From positions 1 through 64,000 of the forward strand of contig NZ_JAKJSC010000009.1 of NCBI RefSeq assembly GCF_029029525.1: a DNA stretch of 64,000 bases, written 5' to 3'. Numbering within the stretch: the stretch's first letter is position 1; the number at the start of each line of letters is the position of its first letter. The translations under genes and the position numbers were made by a program. This document shows positions 56,546 through 64,000 of this stretch, one piece after another. Source of the stretch: Labilibaculum sp. DW002 (GTDB lineage: Bacteria; Bacteroidota; Bacteroidia; Bacteroidales; Marinifilaceae). Below the pieces are notes generated by a model. That model saw only the letters and a list, made by a program, of their open reading frames with translations. It made no database searches and had not been told where the DNA came from.

Positions 56546-56579
56546 AAAAAAAAGGGAAGCAGTAAGCTTCCCTTTTTTT
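56546..56579 (-). terminator. Intrinsic terminator of the DEAD-box gene
   Basis: AAAAGGGAAGC and GCTTCCCTTTT pair perfectly around AGTAA with T/A tracts on both sides. Confidence 0.9.
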
Positions 56580-56584
56580 ATATC

Positions 56585-58345
56585 TTAATATCTCGAACTA
56601 TCATTATTTTTTCTTCTTCTATCTCTAAAAGATTCTTTGCCTCGGTCAGAACCACCACGACTTCGATCAGAACTACCACGACTTCTATCACCTCTGTCAC
56701 TTCTAGGTCTTCCCTTACGATGACTGCTTTCTGTTGGACGTTCTCCAGAAACTTCAATACGAATTTTTCTGCCACCTACTTCAGCACCAGCAAAACCTTT
56801 GATAATTTCTTCTGTGAATTCTTTGGATACATCGAAGAATGAGAAAACACCCTTAAGGTCAACTCTTCCTACATTTTTCCCGCGAACTCCACATTGCTTA
56901 TGAATCAAATTCAGCAGACTAGGAACATCAATACCATCTTTACGACCAATATTAATGAATAAACGATCTTCAGTACTTTCTGCTCCGTCATTCTGACGAA
57001 CACGTTTCTGAGTAGAAGATCTCATATTTAAGTCCTGAGCATTCTTATAGTAATCCCAGAATCGATTAAACTCAAGAGAAACGAATTTTTTGATAATATC
57101 TTCTCTGCTTAAATCGGCCAATTCACCATTTATAGCTTCGAAATATGTCTCAATATTGTTTTCTTCCAAGCTTACTTCCTTTATACGATTCATAAAGTGA
57201 AGCAATTGTCTTTCACAAACTTCTTCTCCATTAGGGATTTTAACTTGTTCGAAATCCATCTTCAATCTGCGAGATAAATCTCTTACTCTTCTTTCGTCAC
57301 GAGGCGTAACAAGAGCAATTGAAATACCTTTTTTACCTGCACGAGCTGTACGACCAGAACGGTGTGTGTAAAACTCTAACTCATCTGGTAAATTGTAATG
57401 AAGCACGTGAGATAAATCATCAACATCGATACCACGAGCAGCAACATCAGTAGCTACAAGTAACTGCAATGATTTGCTTTTAAAACTACGCATGACTCTG
57501 TCACGCTGAACCTGAGACAAATCTCCATGTAAAGCATCAGCATTATATCCGTCTTTCATCAGCAACTCTGCAACTTCTTGAGTTTCCTTACGAGTACGAC
57601 AAAAAATGATACCATAGATATCAGGATAAAAGTCAACAACACGCTTCAACACATTATAACGATCTCTATTGTTCATCAAATAATATTGATGCTCAATATT
57701 CTTATTCGTTGTGTTTGCTGTTCCAACAGTAACTTCTACCGGATCAGTCATGTAGTTTTTAGAAATACGACGAACCTCATTGGGCATGGTTGCTGAAAAC
57801 AACCATGTTAATTTATCATCAGATGTAGAAGAAAGGATTGAATCAATATCTTCCTTAAATCCCATATTCAACATCTCATCAGCCTCATCAAGAATAACAT
57901 ATTCTACTTTTGATAAGTTGATAGCTTTACGTCGTATAAGATCTAACAAACGACCTGGAGTTGCAACAACAACGTGTGCACCTCTTCTAATCTTTCTAAT
58001 CTGATCGTCGATACTTGCTCCACCGTAAACATTCACAACATTTAAGTTCAAAATGTTTTTTGAGAATATTTTAAGATCATCAGCAATCTGAATACCTAAT
58101 TCACGTGTTGGAGATAAAATAAGAGCCTGTGGAATCTTCTCATCCGGCTCAATTAATTGTAACAATGGCAGGCCAAATGCTGCCGTTTTACCCGTTCCCG
58201 TCTGTGCTAAACCAACAAAGTCACTTCTTCCTTCTAAAAGAACAGGAATTGCTTTTTCTTGAATAGCTGTTGGAGTTGTGAAGCCTAATTCTTTGATAGC
58301 TCCTAGGATAGCCTCAGAAAGGCCAAGATTTTCAAATGAATTCAT
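56585..58345 (-). CDS. DEAD-box RNA helicase with C-terminal RNA-binding domain
   Basis: The 586-residue helicase has all core motifs: Q-motif (TTPTAIQEKAIP), motif I AQTGTGKT (~47-54), PTRELGIQ, DEAD (~154-157), SAT (~186), and the second RecA domain ending HRSGRTARAGKKG. A DbpA/CsdA-type RNA-binding domain follows (~470-545: RLFINIGRKDGIDVPSLLNLI, in part), then an Arg/Gly/Ser/Asp-rich tail of repeated DRSRG units. Such helicases (DeaD/CsdA) remodel RNA in cold shock and ribosome assembly; the tail adds non-specific RNA affinity. It is monocistronic with its own terminator. Confidence 0.95.
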   Translation of the reverse strand: MNSFENLGLSEAILGAIKELGFTTPTAIQEKAIPVLLEGRSDFVGLAQTGTGKTAAFGLPLLQLIEPDEKIPQALILSPTRELGIQIADDLKIFSKNILNLNVVNVYGGASIDDQIRKIRRGAHVVVATPGRLLDLIRRKAINLSKVEYVILDEADEMLNMGFKEDIDSILSSTSDDKLTWLFSATMPNEVRRISKNYMTDPVEVTVGTANTTNKNIEHQYYLMNNRDRYNVLKRVVDFYPDIYGIIFCRTRKETQEVAELLMKDGYNADALHGDLSQVQRDRVMRSFKSKSLQLLVATDVAARGIDVDDLSHVLHYNLPDELEFYTHRSGRTARAGKKGISIALVTPRDERRVRDLSRRLKMDFEQVKIPNGEEVCERQLLHFMNRIKEVSLEENNIETYFEAINGELADLSREDIIKKFVSLEFNRFWDYYKNAQDLNMRSSTQKRVRQNDGAESTEDRLFINIGRKDGIDVPSLLNLIHKQCGVRGKNVGRVDLKGVFSFFDVSKEFTEEIIKGFAGAEVGGRKIRIEVSGERPTESSHRKGRPRSDRGDRSRGSSDRSRGGSDRGKESFRDRRRKNNDSSRY

Positions 58346-58512
58346 TCTATAAAATTTATGAGCCGCAAAGGTACAAATTAAATAACGAACTCAGCCATCT
58401 TTTATAGTATTATACGAATGAAGTAAAAACAAGAAGAACTGAAGAAATAGAAAATATATTTTATACTGAAAATAAAATACTTATAAATCAATTATTTGTA
58501 TTTGTAAAAAGC

Positions 58513-58908
58513 CTAACTTCTTACAAGCATAAAAACAAGTTCTGACTTAATTACAGAAGGCAATTCGATCTTTCTTAATTCTAAACTTCTAAGCCAAGCT
58601 TCCATTTCCTTCTCTTTTAAACTATACAGCACTTCACGAAATTCATCGATTTGATCATCATTGTAATCATTTTCTTCAAAATTTCTATAAACATCCAATT
58701 CTTCATCTTCATAATAAATGATTTCTTCAGACATCTTATTCAACAAGTCCGTTTCACATACTTCGTGAGCCCCACAACATTCTTCCAATGGTTCGGCAGC
58801 TACCTCAACCTCTTCTTCTCCTTTGTTCGATTTCCAACGCTGACCAATATAGGTTGTCAGAAATGCGACTCCTGCAATTGCAACAATTGCTATCAATAAA
58901 ACTTCCAT
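58513..58908 (-). CDS. Conserved small membrane-anchored protein, unknown function
   Basis: The 131-residue protein has one N-terminal transmembrane helix (~2-22) and a cytosolic acidic region. A CCGAHEVCE segment (~44-52) groups three Cys and one His, a possible metal site. The rest is helical and charged (EEIIYYEDEELDVYRNF, LRSLELRKIELPSVI). I do not recognise the family. It lies 48 bp after the methyltransferase gene, probably co-transcribed. Confidence 0.7.
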   Translation of the reverse strand: MEVLLIAIVAIAGVAFLTTYIGQRWKSNKGEEEVEVAAEPLEECCGAHEVCETDLLNKMSEEIIYYEDEELDVYRNFEENDYNDDQIDEFREVLYSLKEKEMEAWLRSLELRKIELPSVIKSELVFMLVRS

Positions 58909-58956
58909 GGCTACAAAGCTAGATATTCACATTTAATAAATCAAAATAATCAAAGA

Positions 58957-59553
58957 CTACTTTTTCACACCAACAAAACGAATTAGCATCGCCTTCCCTT
59001 TGTGCAATTCTCCTTCAGATAATTCAGCCTCAAGTTCTTCCAACATCAAAGAATCGAATTCTCTAAAATCATTTCTAATCTCTGCTAAACTATACAGCAT
59101 ATCTTCATTTCTTGGTCCGCCTGTACCTCTTCCAAGTTGAAGCTTAGAAAACACCTCGAGAATAAGAACACCGCCTGACTTTAAAGAATCTGAAAGGAAC
59201 TGATGTGCAAGTGGCCTATCTTTTGAATGCAGATGCAAGTAGAAAAAACCAATTGCATCGTACTTTTCTTGAACAGTCTCATGATCTAAAATACTCGAAA
59301 GATAGAAATCCACCTCAACATTTTGAGATTTTAAAAACTCTTGAGCATTTTCAACAGCTTGATCACTGTAATCAAAAGCATCAACCTTCCAGCCTTGACG
59401 AGCAGCATGAGCCGCGTTTCGCCCCTCACCATCTCCAGGTAATAATATTGAAGCAGGCTTGAATCTTGCTAACTGTTCCTCGAAAAACAAATTAGCTGCT
59501 GTTCCATAAATATATTTCGATTCAGCATAACGCTGATCCCAATGTTCCTTCAT
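58957..59553 (-). CDS. Class I SAM-dependent methyltransferase, TehB/TPMT-like
   Basis: The 198-residue protein starts MKEHWDQRYAESKYIYGT and has the SAM-binding motif I ILLPGDGEGRNAAHAARQG (~36-54), acidic DAFDYSDQAVENA (~58-70) and motif IV FFYLHLHSKDRP. This pattern matches the TehB/thiopurine-methyltransferase-like group, which methylates small molecules. The substrate is unknown. It ends 48 bp before the small membrane protein and begins 16 bp after the coiled-coil lipoprotein, so the three form an operon. Confidence 0.88.
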   Translation of the reverse strand: MKEHWDQRYAESKYIYGTAANLFFEEQLARFKPASILLPGDGEGRNAAHAARQGWKVDAFDYSDQAVENAQEFLKSQNVEVDFYLSSILDHETVQEKYDAIGFFYLHLHSKDRPLAHQFLSDSLKSGGVLILEVFSKLQLGRGTGGPRNEDMLYSLAEIRNDFREFDSLMLEELEAELSEGELHKGKAMLIRFVGVKK

Positions 59554-59569
59554 CTATTTATGTCTAAAC

Positions 59570-60256
59570 TTATTTTGAAAGCGCCTTCTCGTATTCTTTT
59601 TTGTATAGATTAACCTGATTGGTAAGCTTCTCTATTTCAGCTTCATTCTGCTCTTTTACTTTTCTCAACCAGTTTAATTTTCCATCTTTTTCAAGAATTT
59701 CACTTTTCAAGGTGCTTATTTCATCATCCTTTTGCTTTAAAGCATCTAAAGCCTTTCTCGCTTCTGTTGCAACTTTCTTCTTCTCCCATTCAGCTTCAAC
59801 GCCAGCTGTCTTTATATCTTGGCTCAATTTAGAAGACTCTTGCTTTAGAACACTAATTTGCTTTAACAAACCAGAAATTTGCACATTGTTTTCCTCATTT
59901 CTATTTAAAGCAGAATTGTATTTATCTAAAGTTTCCAACAAGCGTACTTTTAGCTCTGTAGTATCAGACGCTAAGCCCATTAACTCAGTACTTAAATCAT
60001 CAATCTCGGTATTTTTCATTGCATTACTCTCCGACATGCTATTTTTCATCTCGTTATACTCTGATAAAGTTTGATCCAATTTAGAATTCAACTGATTGAT
60101 TTGTTTTCCTTTTTTAGAATTTTCTTTATCAAGAGCAACAACTTTAGCATCACTACGTCTTTTTGCATATTCCAACTCTTCGTATTTCTTTTTAGATACA
60201 ACACATGAGAATAGGAATAAAGGAAGTAAGGACAGGGCTAATATTTTCTTTTTCAT
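59570..60256 (-). CDS. Coiled-coil lipoprotein
   Basis: The 228-residue protein has a lipoprotein signal (LFLFSCVVSKKKYEELE, Cys ~18) followed by almost uninterrupted heptad-rich coiled coil to the end. The CVVSKKKYEELE start is the one that in other Bacteroidota precedes a coiled coil and a C-terminal OmpA domain; here no OmpA domain follows, so it is either a truncated form or a stand-alone spacer. A -7 element TAGATTTG (60295-60288, minus) lies upstream. Confidence 0.82.
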   Translation of the reverse strand: MKKKILALSLLPLFLFSCVVSKKKYEELEYAKRRSDAKVVALDKENSKKGKQINQLNSKLDQTLSEYNEMKNSMSESNAMKNTEIDDLSTELMGLASDTTELKVRLLETLDKYNSALNRNEENNVQISGLLKQISVLKQESSKLSQDIKTAGVEAEWEKKKVATEARKALDALKQKDDEISTLKSEILEKDGKLNWLRKVKEQNEAEIEKLTNQVNLYKKEYEKALSK

Positions 60257-60562
60257 AAGATCATTTTTTAATAACAGATATGTAAACCAAATCTAAACTT
60301 TGTTCGGTAATTTGTCTACTTATAGCAAACGAAGATATTTCTATTTCAACGAAAAATAAACAGATATCATAAAAATTAACATTTTTTATCATGAAAACTG
60401 ATCATACCCCTTTTCTAAACCTATCATAAACATATCTTTGTAGTATAAACTCAATTCCGAAACGAAAATACAAAATGAAGTTTAAATTTAAATTATCATT
60501 TTATGGCAAGAGAATTGATAGTACTTCTAAATATCAATAAGACTGAACAAATACACATACCT
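60257..60562. other. Divergent promoter region
   Basis: The 306-bp gap carries a -7 TAGATTTG (60288-60295, minus) for the coiled-coil lipoprotein and a consensus -7 TATCTTTG (60433-60440, plus) for the gene at 60563. A pair of TTCGTTG-like elements 20 bp apart (60328-60353, minus) recalls the LytTR operator but fits less well. Confidence 0.6.
60433..60440 (+). promoter_or_regulatory. Consensus -7 element
   Basis: TATCTTTG matches the Bacteroidota -7 TAnnTTTG exactly; the start codon at 60563 is ~120 bp downstream. Confidence 0.55.
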
Positions 60563-61780
60563 ATGCAAAAATACTTTATCCTATTACTTTCAACAATATT
60601 TCTTTCTCTATCCGCTTTAGCGCAAGAAGATCAAGAAACACCTAAAATAATTCGAATTGTTGGAAAATTAACCAATGACAAAACGAACGAGCCAATTCCT
60701 TTCGCGAATGTTGGCGTAATCGGATCCTATATTGGAGCAGCTTCTAATTTAGATGGAATTTTTGAGCTTAAAATACCGGGGAAACTTATAGATCAAACCA
60801 TACAAGCGTCAGCCGTTGGGTTTTCGACCTTTTCAAAAAGCGTTAGATTGTGCATGGGTGGAGACACCTTAAAAATAGATCTGACCCCTCAAAATTATAG
60901 CATTGCAGAGGTTGAAGTGATGGCTGAATCCTTAGTCTTGAAAAAAAGAATTAAAACTGCTATTGAAAGAATTCCAGACAATTATCTTCAAACGCCATTC
61001 AATTATGATGTTTATTATCGTTCAGAAAAATTTAAAAACGAGAAGCTAAATCGACTTAGAGAAGCTGCAATTCGCATTTATGATGACAAAGGCTATCAAA
61101 GAGCCGATGCATATCAGGTATTTAAAGAAAGAGGATACAAATTTTTGCAAGTTCGAAAAAACTTTGAAACAGCATCTCTGGCCGACGGATCAACTTATTT
61201 GGATGAATTACTAGAGATGGACATTGTTCGTGGCCGTGGAAACATTTTAAATGGCAATCATCTTGATTTCTATGATTTAAAACTTGAGCAAATTACAGCC
61301 TATGAAAATGACTCTATTTGGGTAATTGGATACAAAAGCAAAAGACCAATATTAAGTAATACCGGAGATTATTACGCAACTGAATATTCGGGTAAACTGT
61401 ATATTAAAATTAAAGATTTTGCAGTTGTAAAAAATGAAACTCATGTTGTTGCCAGCAATTATTCAACTCAAGGAAGAAGTTTCTACGTAAACGAGGAAAG
61501 ACAAAAATGGAAGCCGATTAAAGTAGAATATGATTTTAGTGTTACCTACAAAAAGCATTCGGGCAGATATTATTTAAGCTATGTGAATTATAAGCGTCAC
61601 CACAAAACAAAAGACAAAACGACGCATGACATTTCCACAATGGATGTCAACACCGAAATGTTAATCACAAAAATCAATACAGCTAAACCTGAAATTATTG
61701 AAAAAAGAGCCTATTATGAAAATATGCCTTACGATAAAAAATTCTGGGAAAGTTATAATATCATTTTCGATGGAGAATAA
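60563..61780 (+). CDS. Secreted carboxypeptidase-regulatory-domain protein, unknown function
   Basis: I use ATG 60563, which gives a proper signal peptide (MQKYFILLLSTIFLSLSALA, 405 residues total); a longer frame from 60503 adds 20 non-signal residues. After cleavage comes a CarboxypepD_reg-like beta-sandwich (~30-110: IVGKLTNDKTNEPIPFANVGV, in part; NLDGIFELKIPG), then a ~290-residue beta-rich region (DYYATEYSGKLYIKIKDFAVVKNE) of the kind seen in many secreted or outer-membrane-associated Bacteroidota proteins. No enzymatic motif is recognised. It has its own terminator. Confidence 0.75.
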   Translation: MQKYFILLLSTIFLSLSALAQEDQETPKIIRIVGKLTNDKTNEPIPFANVGVIGSYIGAASNLDGIFELKIPGKLIDQTIQASAVGFSTFSKSVRLCMGGDTLKIDLTPQNYSIAEVEVMAESLVLKKRIKTAIERIPDNYLQTPFNYDVYYRSEKFKNEKLNRLREAAIRIYDDKGYQRADAYQVFKERGYKFLQVRKNFETASLADGSTYLDELLEMDIVRGRGNILNGNHLDFYDLKLEQITAYENDSIWVIGYKSKRPILSNTGDYYATEYSGKLYIKIKDFAVVKNETHVVASNYSTQGRSFYVNEERQKWKPIKVEYDFSVTYKKHSGRYYLSYVNYKRHHKTKDKTTHDISTMDVNTEMLITKINTAKPEIIEKRAYYENMPYDKKFWESYNIIFDGE

Positions 61781-61781
61781 G

Positions 61782-61806
61782 AAAAGAGGCTTCGGCCTCT
61801 TTTTTC
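61782..61806. terminator. Terminator with UUCG loop
   Basis: AAAAGAGGC-TTCG-GCCTCTTTTTT: a perfect stem closed by a stable UUCG tetraloop, shared by the convergent GNAT gene. Confidence 0.92.
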
Positions 61807-61808
61807 TT

Positions 61809-62345
61809 TTATTTAATGATCGCAAATATTAACTGATCAAGAAATTCATCATTTTTATAAACCGCCTTCTTTAGCCTTGCCTCATGAACAAATCCCGCTT
61901 TTTCGAGCACTTTTACTGATCCAATATTACCATCAAAAACATTAGCATATAAACGTATAATACCCATTTCGGAGAAAGCATATTCTACCATCTCTTTTAC
62001 AACAGAAGTCATAATTCCCTTGTTCCAGTATTCGCGCCCAATCCAATACCCCAACTCTGCCGACTTGCAAAATACGTCTTCTTGCATTTCAATGCCAACA
62101 CAACCTACAACTTCACCATTTACCTCAATTGCCCGAAAGCAACCCTTAACTAGGTTGTTTGCAAAATAAATCCATCTTCTTGCATCGCTATGCGTGTATG
62201 GATAGGGAAAACTATTCTTTAAAAACCGAACCACATCAAGATCACTAGCATGTTTTACCAAATCCTTTTCGTCACCTGTTTTCCATTTTCTTAGTTGAAT
62301 GCAAATTTCATCCGTTTTTGTTATCATTCCTTGTACTTTAAACAT
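61809..62345 (-). CDS. GNAT acetyltransferase, RimJ/RimL-like
   Basis: The 178-residue protein matches the RimJ/RimL group: LRKWKTGDEKDLVKHASD, the acetyl-CoA-binding segment ELGYWIGREYWNKGIMTSVVKEMVEYAF (in part ELGYWIGREYWNKGIM) and LYANVFDGNIGSVKVLEKAGFV. These enzymes transfer acetyl from acetyl-CoA to N-terminal or small-molecule amines. The first six residues are doubtful, as a second Met follows at residue 7. It is a single gene; the substrate is unknown. Confidence 0.87.
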   Translation of the reverse strand: MFKVQGMITKTDEICIQLRKWKTGDEKDLVKHASDLDVVRFLKNSFPYPYTHSDARRWIYFANNLVKGCFRAIEVNGEVVGCVGIEMQEDVFCKSAELGYWIGREYWNKGIMTSVVKEMVEYAFSEMGIIRLYANVFDGNIGSVKVLEKAGFVHEARLKKAVYKNDEFLDQLIFAIIK

Positions 62346-62405
62346 GAGGTTTACTACAAGTTCGAGAAAAATAAACAGATATCAATCACAATTATGCAAA
62401 AAAAA

Positions 62406-62428
62406 AGCCGCCTTAAAATAAGGCAGCT
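62406..62428 (-). terminator. Intrinsic terminator of the DUF5606 gene
   Basis: AGCCGCCTTA and TAAGGCAGCT pair (one mismatch) around AAA; the minus strand continues with a run of nine T. Confidence 0.85.
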
Positions 62429-62448
62429 CTCTGAAATGTATCGAAGAT

Positions 62449-62862
62449 TTATTCTTCTTCTTTTGTTTCTTCCTCAGTTTCAACTTCAATCAACATATCG
62501 TTCTCCTGAAGAATATTATACCATTGGAAGATTTTTTTCATGTCTGAAACATAAACTCGATCTTCATCATAGTTTGGTAAAACTTCTCTCATATAAGCTT
62601 TCAACTCATTTCCTGAAGATTTGTGATTAATTGCTTGTCCACCCTCTTCTTTTTCTTTGATACTCTTGAAAACCTCTTGTAATTGAAGATCACCTTCCTC
62701 AGTAAAAATAGCGATATCTTCTAAAGCCGAAATTTTTGAAGTCGCATGTGCAGGCATACGTTTCTTATCGATTAAAGATTCTACGATAAAACCACTTTTC
62801 GAGTTTGAAACTAGTTTGAACAATCCAGGCTGTCCTGATATAGCTAATATTCCTTTCAACAT
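62449..62862 (-). CDS. DUF5606 protein
   Basis: The 137-residue protein begins MLKGILAISGQPGLFKLVSNSK, the hallmark of DUF5606, a Bacteroidota-specific family. It has a small beta-barrel-like N-terminal part (~1-60), a helical middle (LQEVFKSIKEKEEGG), and the VLPNYDEDRVYVSDMKKIFQWYNIL segment (~93-117, in part), ending in a run of Glu. Function unknown; no signal peptide, so cytosolic. Confidence 0.88.
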   Translation of the reverse strand: MLKGILAISGQPGLFKLVSNSKSGFIVESLIDKKRMPAHATSKISALEDIAIFTEEGDLQLQEVFKSIKEKEEGGQAINHKSSGNELKAYMREVLPNYDEDRVYVSDMKKIFQWYNILQENDMLIEVETEEETKEEE

Positions 62863-62955
62863 ATTGTCATTTTTTTAGTTGGAAGCACAAAAATAAAATT
62901 CCAGTTGATTAAAAAAAACTAAATACTACTCTTTTTTAACCCACAACCTTCAATA

Positions 62956-63675
62956 TTATGCAAATGCTCTTTCTTTTTTTATTTTTTCGTAAGCCTCACT
63001 TACTTTTTGAAATTTTTCTTTTGCAGCCTTTTGCACATCTTCACCCAAATAACTCACTTTATCAGGATGATATTTAACAGCCATTTTACGATAAGCTTTT
63101 TTCACTTCATCATTCGATGCTTCTCGTGTTAGTCCCAGAATTTTATAACTAGATTCTGTAGACTGTATGAACATCGACTTGATTGAGTTATAATCTCCTG
63201 TCTGAATTCCTAAATAGTAAGAAATCTTATCAATGGTAATCAACTCTGAATCCGAAACCTGTCCATCTGCCTGAGCTATTCCAAAAAGAAAGTGCAACAA
63301 CTGCAAACGAGAAGAATAGTCGAGGTTATGCCCTATTTGTTGACACACTTGCTCTACTGCAATATTTTGCTTTAAAATATCACGAAGCATGGTTATTGCT
63401 TCACTAGCGCGCCCTAAACCAAAACTTTTTACCAAGTACGACTTTACGTAATCTAGTTCAACTTTTAGAATTTTGCCATCTGCCTTCATAACAGCAGCTA
63501 CAAGAATCAATAAACTCATTACAAAGTCACCTTGCCTGGTTGCTCCTCTAGAGTTACCCTTCTCAATTTCTACGCTATCCAATGCTGATCCCAACAACAA
63601 TCCTAAAATTCCACCCACTGGACCCAAAAAAGCCCAACCAAGTCCACCAGCAATCCATTTTCCGTATTTTCCCAT
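62956..63675 (-). CDS. TerB-like plus DnaJ-domain protein (DjlA-type)
   Basis: The 239-residue protein has a Gly-rich hydrophobic start (~10-30, [20 protein letters not shown]), a TerB-like helical domain (~48-160: [39 protein letters not shown]) and a C-terminal J domain (~173-239) with the HPD motif in [11 protein letters not shown]. This is the DjlA layout: a membrane-associated co-chaperone that stimulates DnaK. It is a stand-alone gene upstream of DUF5606. Confidence 0.92.
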   Translation of the reverse strand: MGKYGKWIAGGLGWAFLGPVGGILGLLLGSALDSVEIEKGNSRGATRQGDFVMSLLILVAAVMKADGKILKVELDYVKSYLVKSFGLGRASEAITMLRDILKQNIAVEQVCQQIGHNLDYSSRLQLLHFLFGIAQADGQVSDSELITIDKISYYLGIQTGDYNSIKSMFIQSTESSYKILGLTREASNDEVKKAYRKMAVKYHPDKVSYLGEDVQKAAKEKFQKVSEAYEKIKKERAFA

Positions 63676-63793
63676 TCTGTGGTATTATTCTAATCTAAAT
63701 ATCTTTCAAAGAAAATAAAAGAAAACCTAAGTAGAAATCGCAAACGCAAAAAAGTGGTTCTCTTAACAAAGTTTAACAGCTAATAGGCTCTAC

Positions 63794-64000
63794 TTAGCCA
63801 ATAGATCTAATTTCTTTATCGATTAAAACAATTTGAGGAAGAATCAATTCATTATTATTATAAATGACAAAGTCAGATTTTTGAATTCTCTCTACATCAG
63901 GTAATTGATTTGCGATTCTTTTCTGAACCAATTCCCTACTCGAAGAATCTCGTTTCATCACTCGTTGAATTCGAATTTCCTCTTCTGCACTCACCGTAAT
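63794..64000 (-). CDS. coaE: Dephospho-CoA kinase, C-terminal part
   Basis: The frame is open to the window edge (68 residues visible, starting ITVSAEEEIRIQRVMKRD and ending KEIRSIG). The EEIRIQRVMKRD then IANQLPDVERIQKSDFVIYNN pattern is the C-terminal lid and helix of dephospho-CoA kinase, which makes CoA from dephospho-CoA. The ATP-binding P-loop lies outside the window. The GTG at 63994 is internal to the gene, not its start. Confidence 0.85.
   Translation of the reverse strand: MTVSAEEEIRIQRVMKRDSSSRELVQKRIANQLPDVERIQKSDFVIYNNNELILPQIVLIDKEIRSIG

Noticed and set aside
59619-60074. 151-residue plus-strand Phe/Ser-rich ORF
   Set aside because: It is antisense to the coiled-coil lipoprotein; the Phe/Ser pattern is the complement of its Lys/Glu/Thr codons.
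60328-60353. A fourth LytTR-like pair upstream of the coiled-coil lipoprotein
   Set aside because: The two TTCGTT cores are 20 bp apart rather than 21 and diverge after the sixth base, so it is not counted with the three clear operators.

Overview
The window is AT-rich DNA from a free-living Bacteroidota bacterium, plausibly a marine or anaerobic member of the Marinilabiliales/Bacteroidales side (that rank is inference). Evidence for the phylum: TonB-dependent receptor with an N-terminal carboxypeptidase-regulatory domain, DUF5606 and DUF2490 proteins, many short lipoproteins, promoters with the TAnnTTTG -7 element, and a giant HYR/Calx-beta surface protein. No rRNA, tRNA, CRISPR array or insertion sequence was seen.

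Layout. (1) 1-18456, minus: the N-terminal ~6150 residues of one giant secreted adhesin-like protein, open at the left edge, with about 45 HYR-type modules followed by about 17 Calx-beta-type modules. (2) 18457-19323: terminator plus the C-terminal stump of a decayed TlpA/thioredoxin-like gene. (3) 19324-32120, plus: an acyl-CoA dehydrogenase, then a probable regulon built around a LytS/LytTR-type two-component system: a Spy-like periplasmic protein; a ferredoxin / ferric-reductase-like membrane cytochrome / Tat-exported flavoprotein module; the kinase and regulator themselves; and a VTC polyphosphate-polymerase-like / DUF4956 / DUF2490 / CotH / Cthe_2159-like surface module. Three of these units are preceded by the same tandem operator: two TTCGTTGAT-like 9-mers exactly 21 bp apart, matching the known geometry of LytTR binding sites. 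(4) 32201-34912, minus: a cobalamin riboswitch and a BtuB-like receptor. (5) 35701-40883, plus: hybrid PAS/GAF histidine kinase, GH53 endo-galactanase lipoprotein, voltage-gated K+ channel. (6) 40938-43886: ECF sigma factor with a membrane-anchored partner that ends in an outer-membrane-barrel-like domain; lipoprotein with a Fn3-like region. (7) 44005-51533, minus: glycerol cluster padR - glpK2 - (small ORF) - glpD - glpK1 - glpF - outer membrane protein. (8) 51670-64000, mostly minus: AsmA/DUF748-like protein, OmpA-family protein and MscS channel, DEAD-box helicase, methyltransferase, coiled-coil lipoprotein, GNAT, DUF5606, TerB-DnaJ protein and the 3' end of coaE.

How it fits together: region 3 is the most interesting. 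One signalling pair is adjacent to, and shares predicted operators with, an extracytoplasmic redox module and a polyphosphate/CotH surface module, suggesting a single envelope-associated response whose substrate and signal are not evident from sequence. Region 7 is a complete glycerol uptake and oxidation pathway with two kinases, a likely dedicated outer membrane channel and a PadR-type regulator with recurrent operator-like sites.
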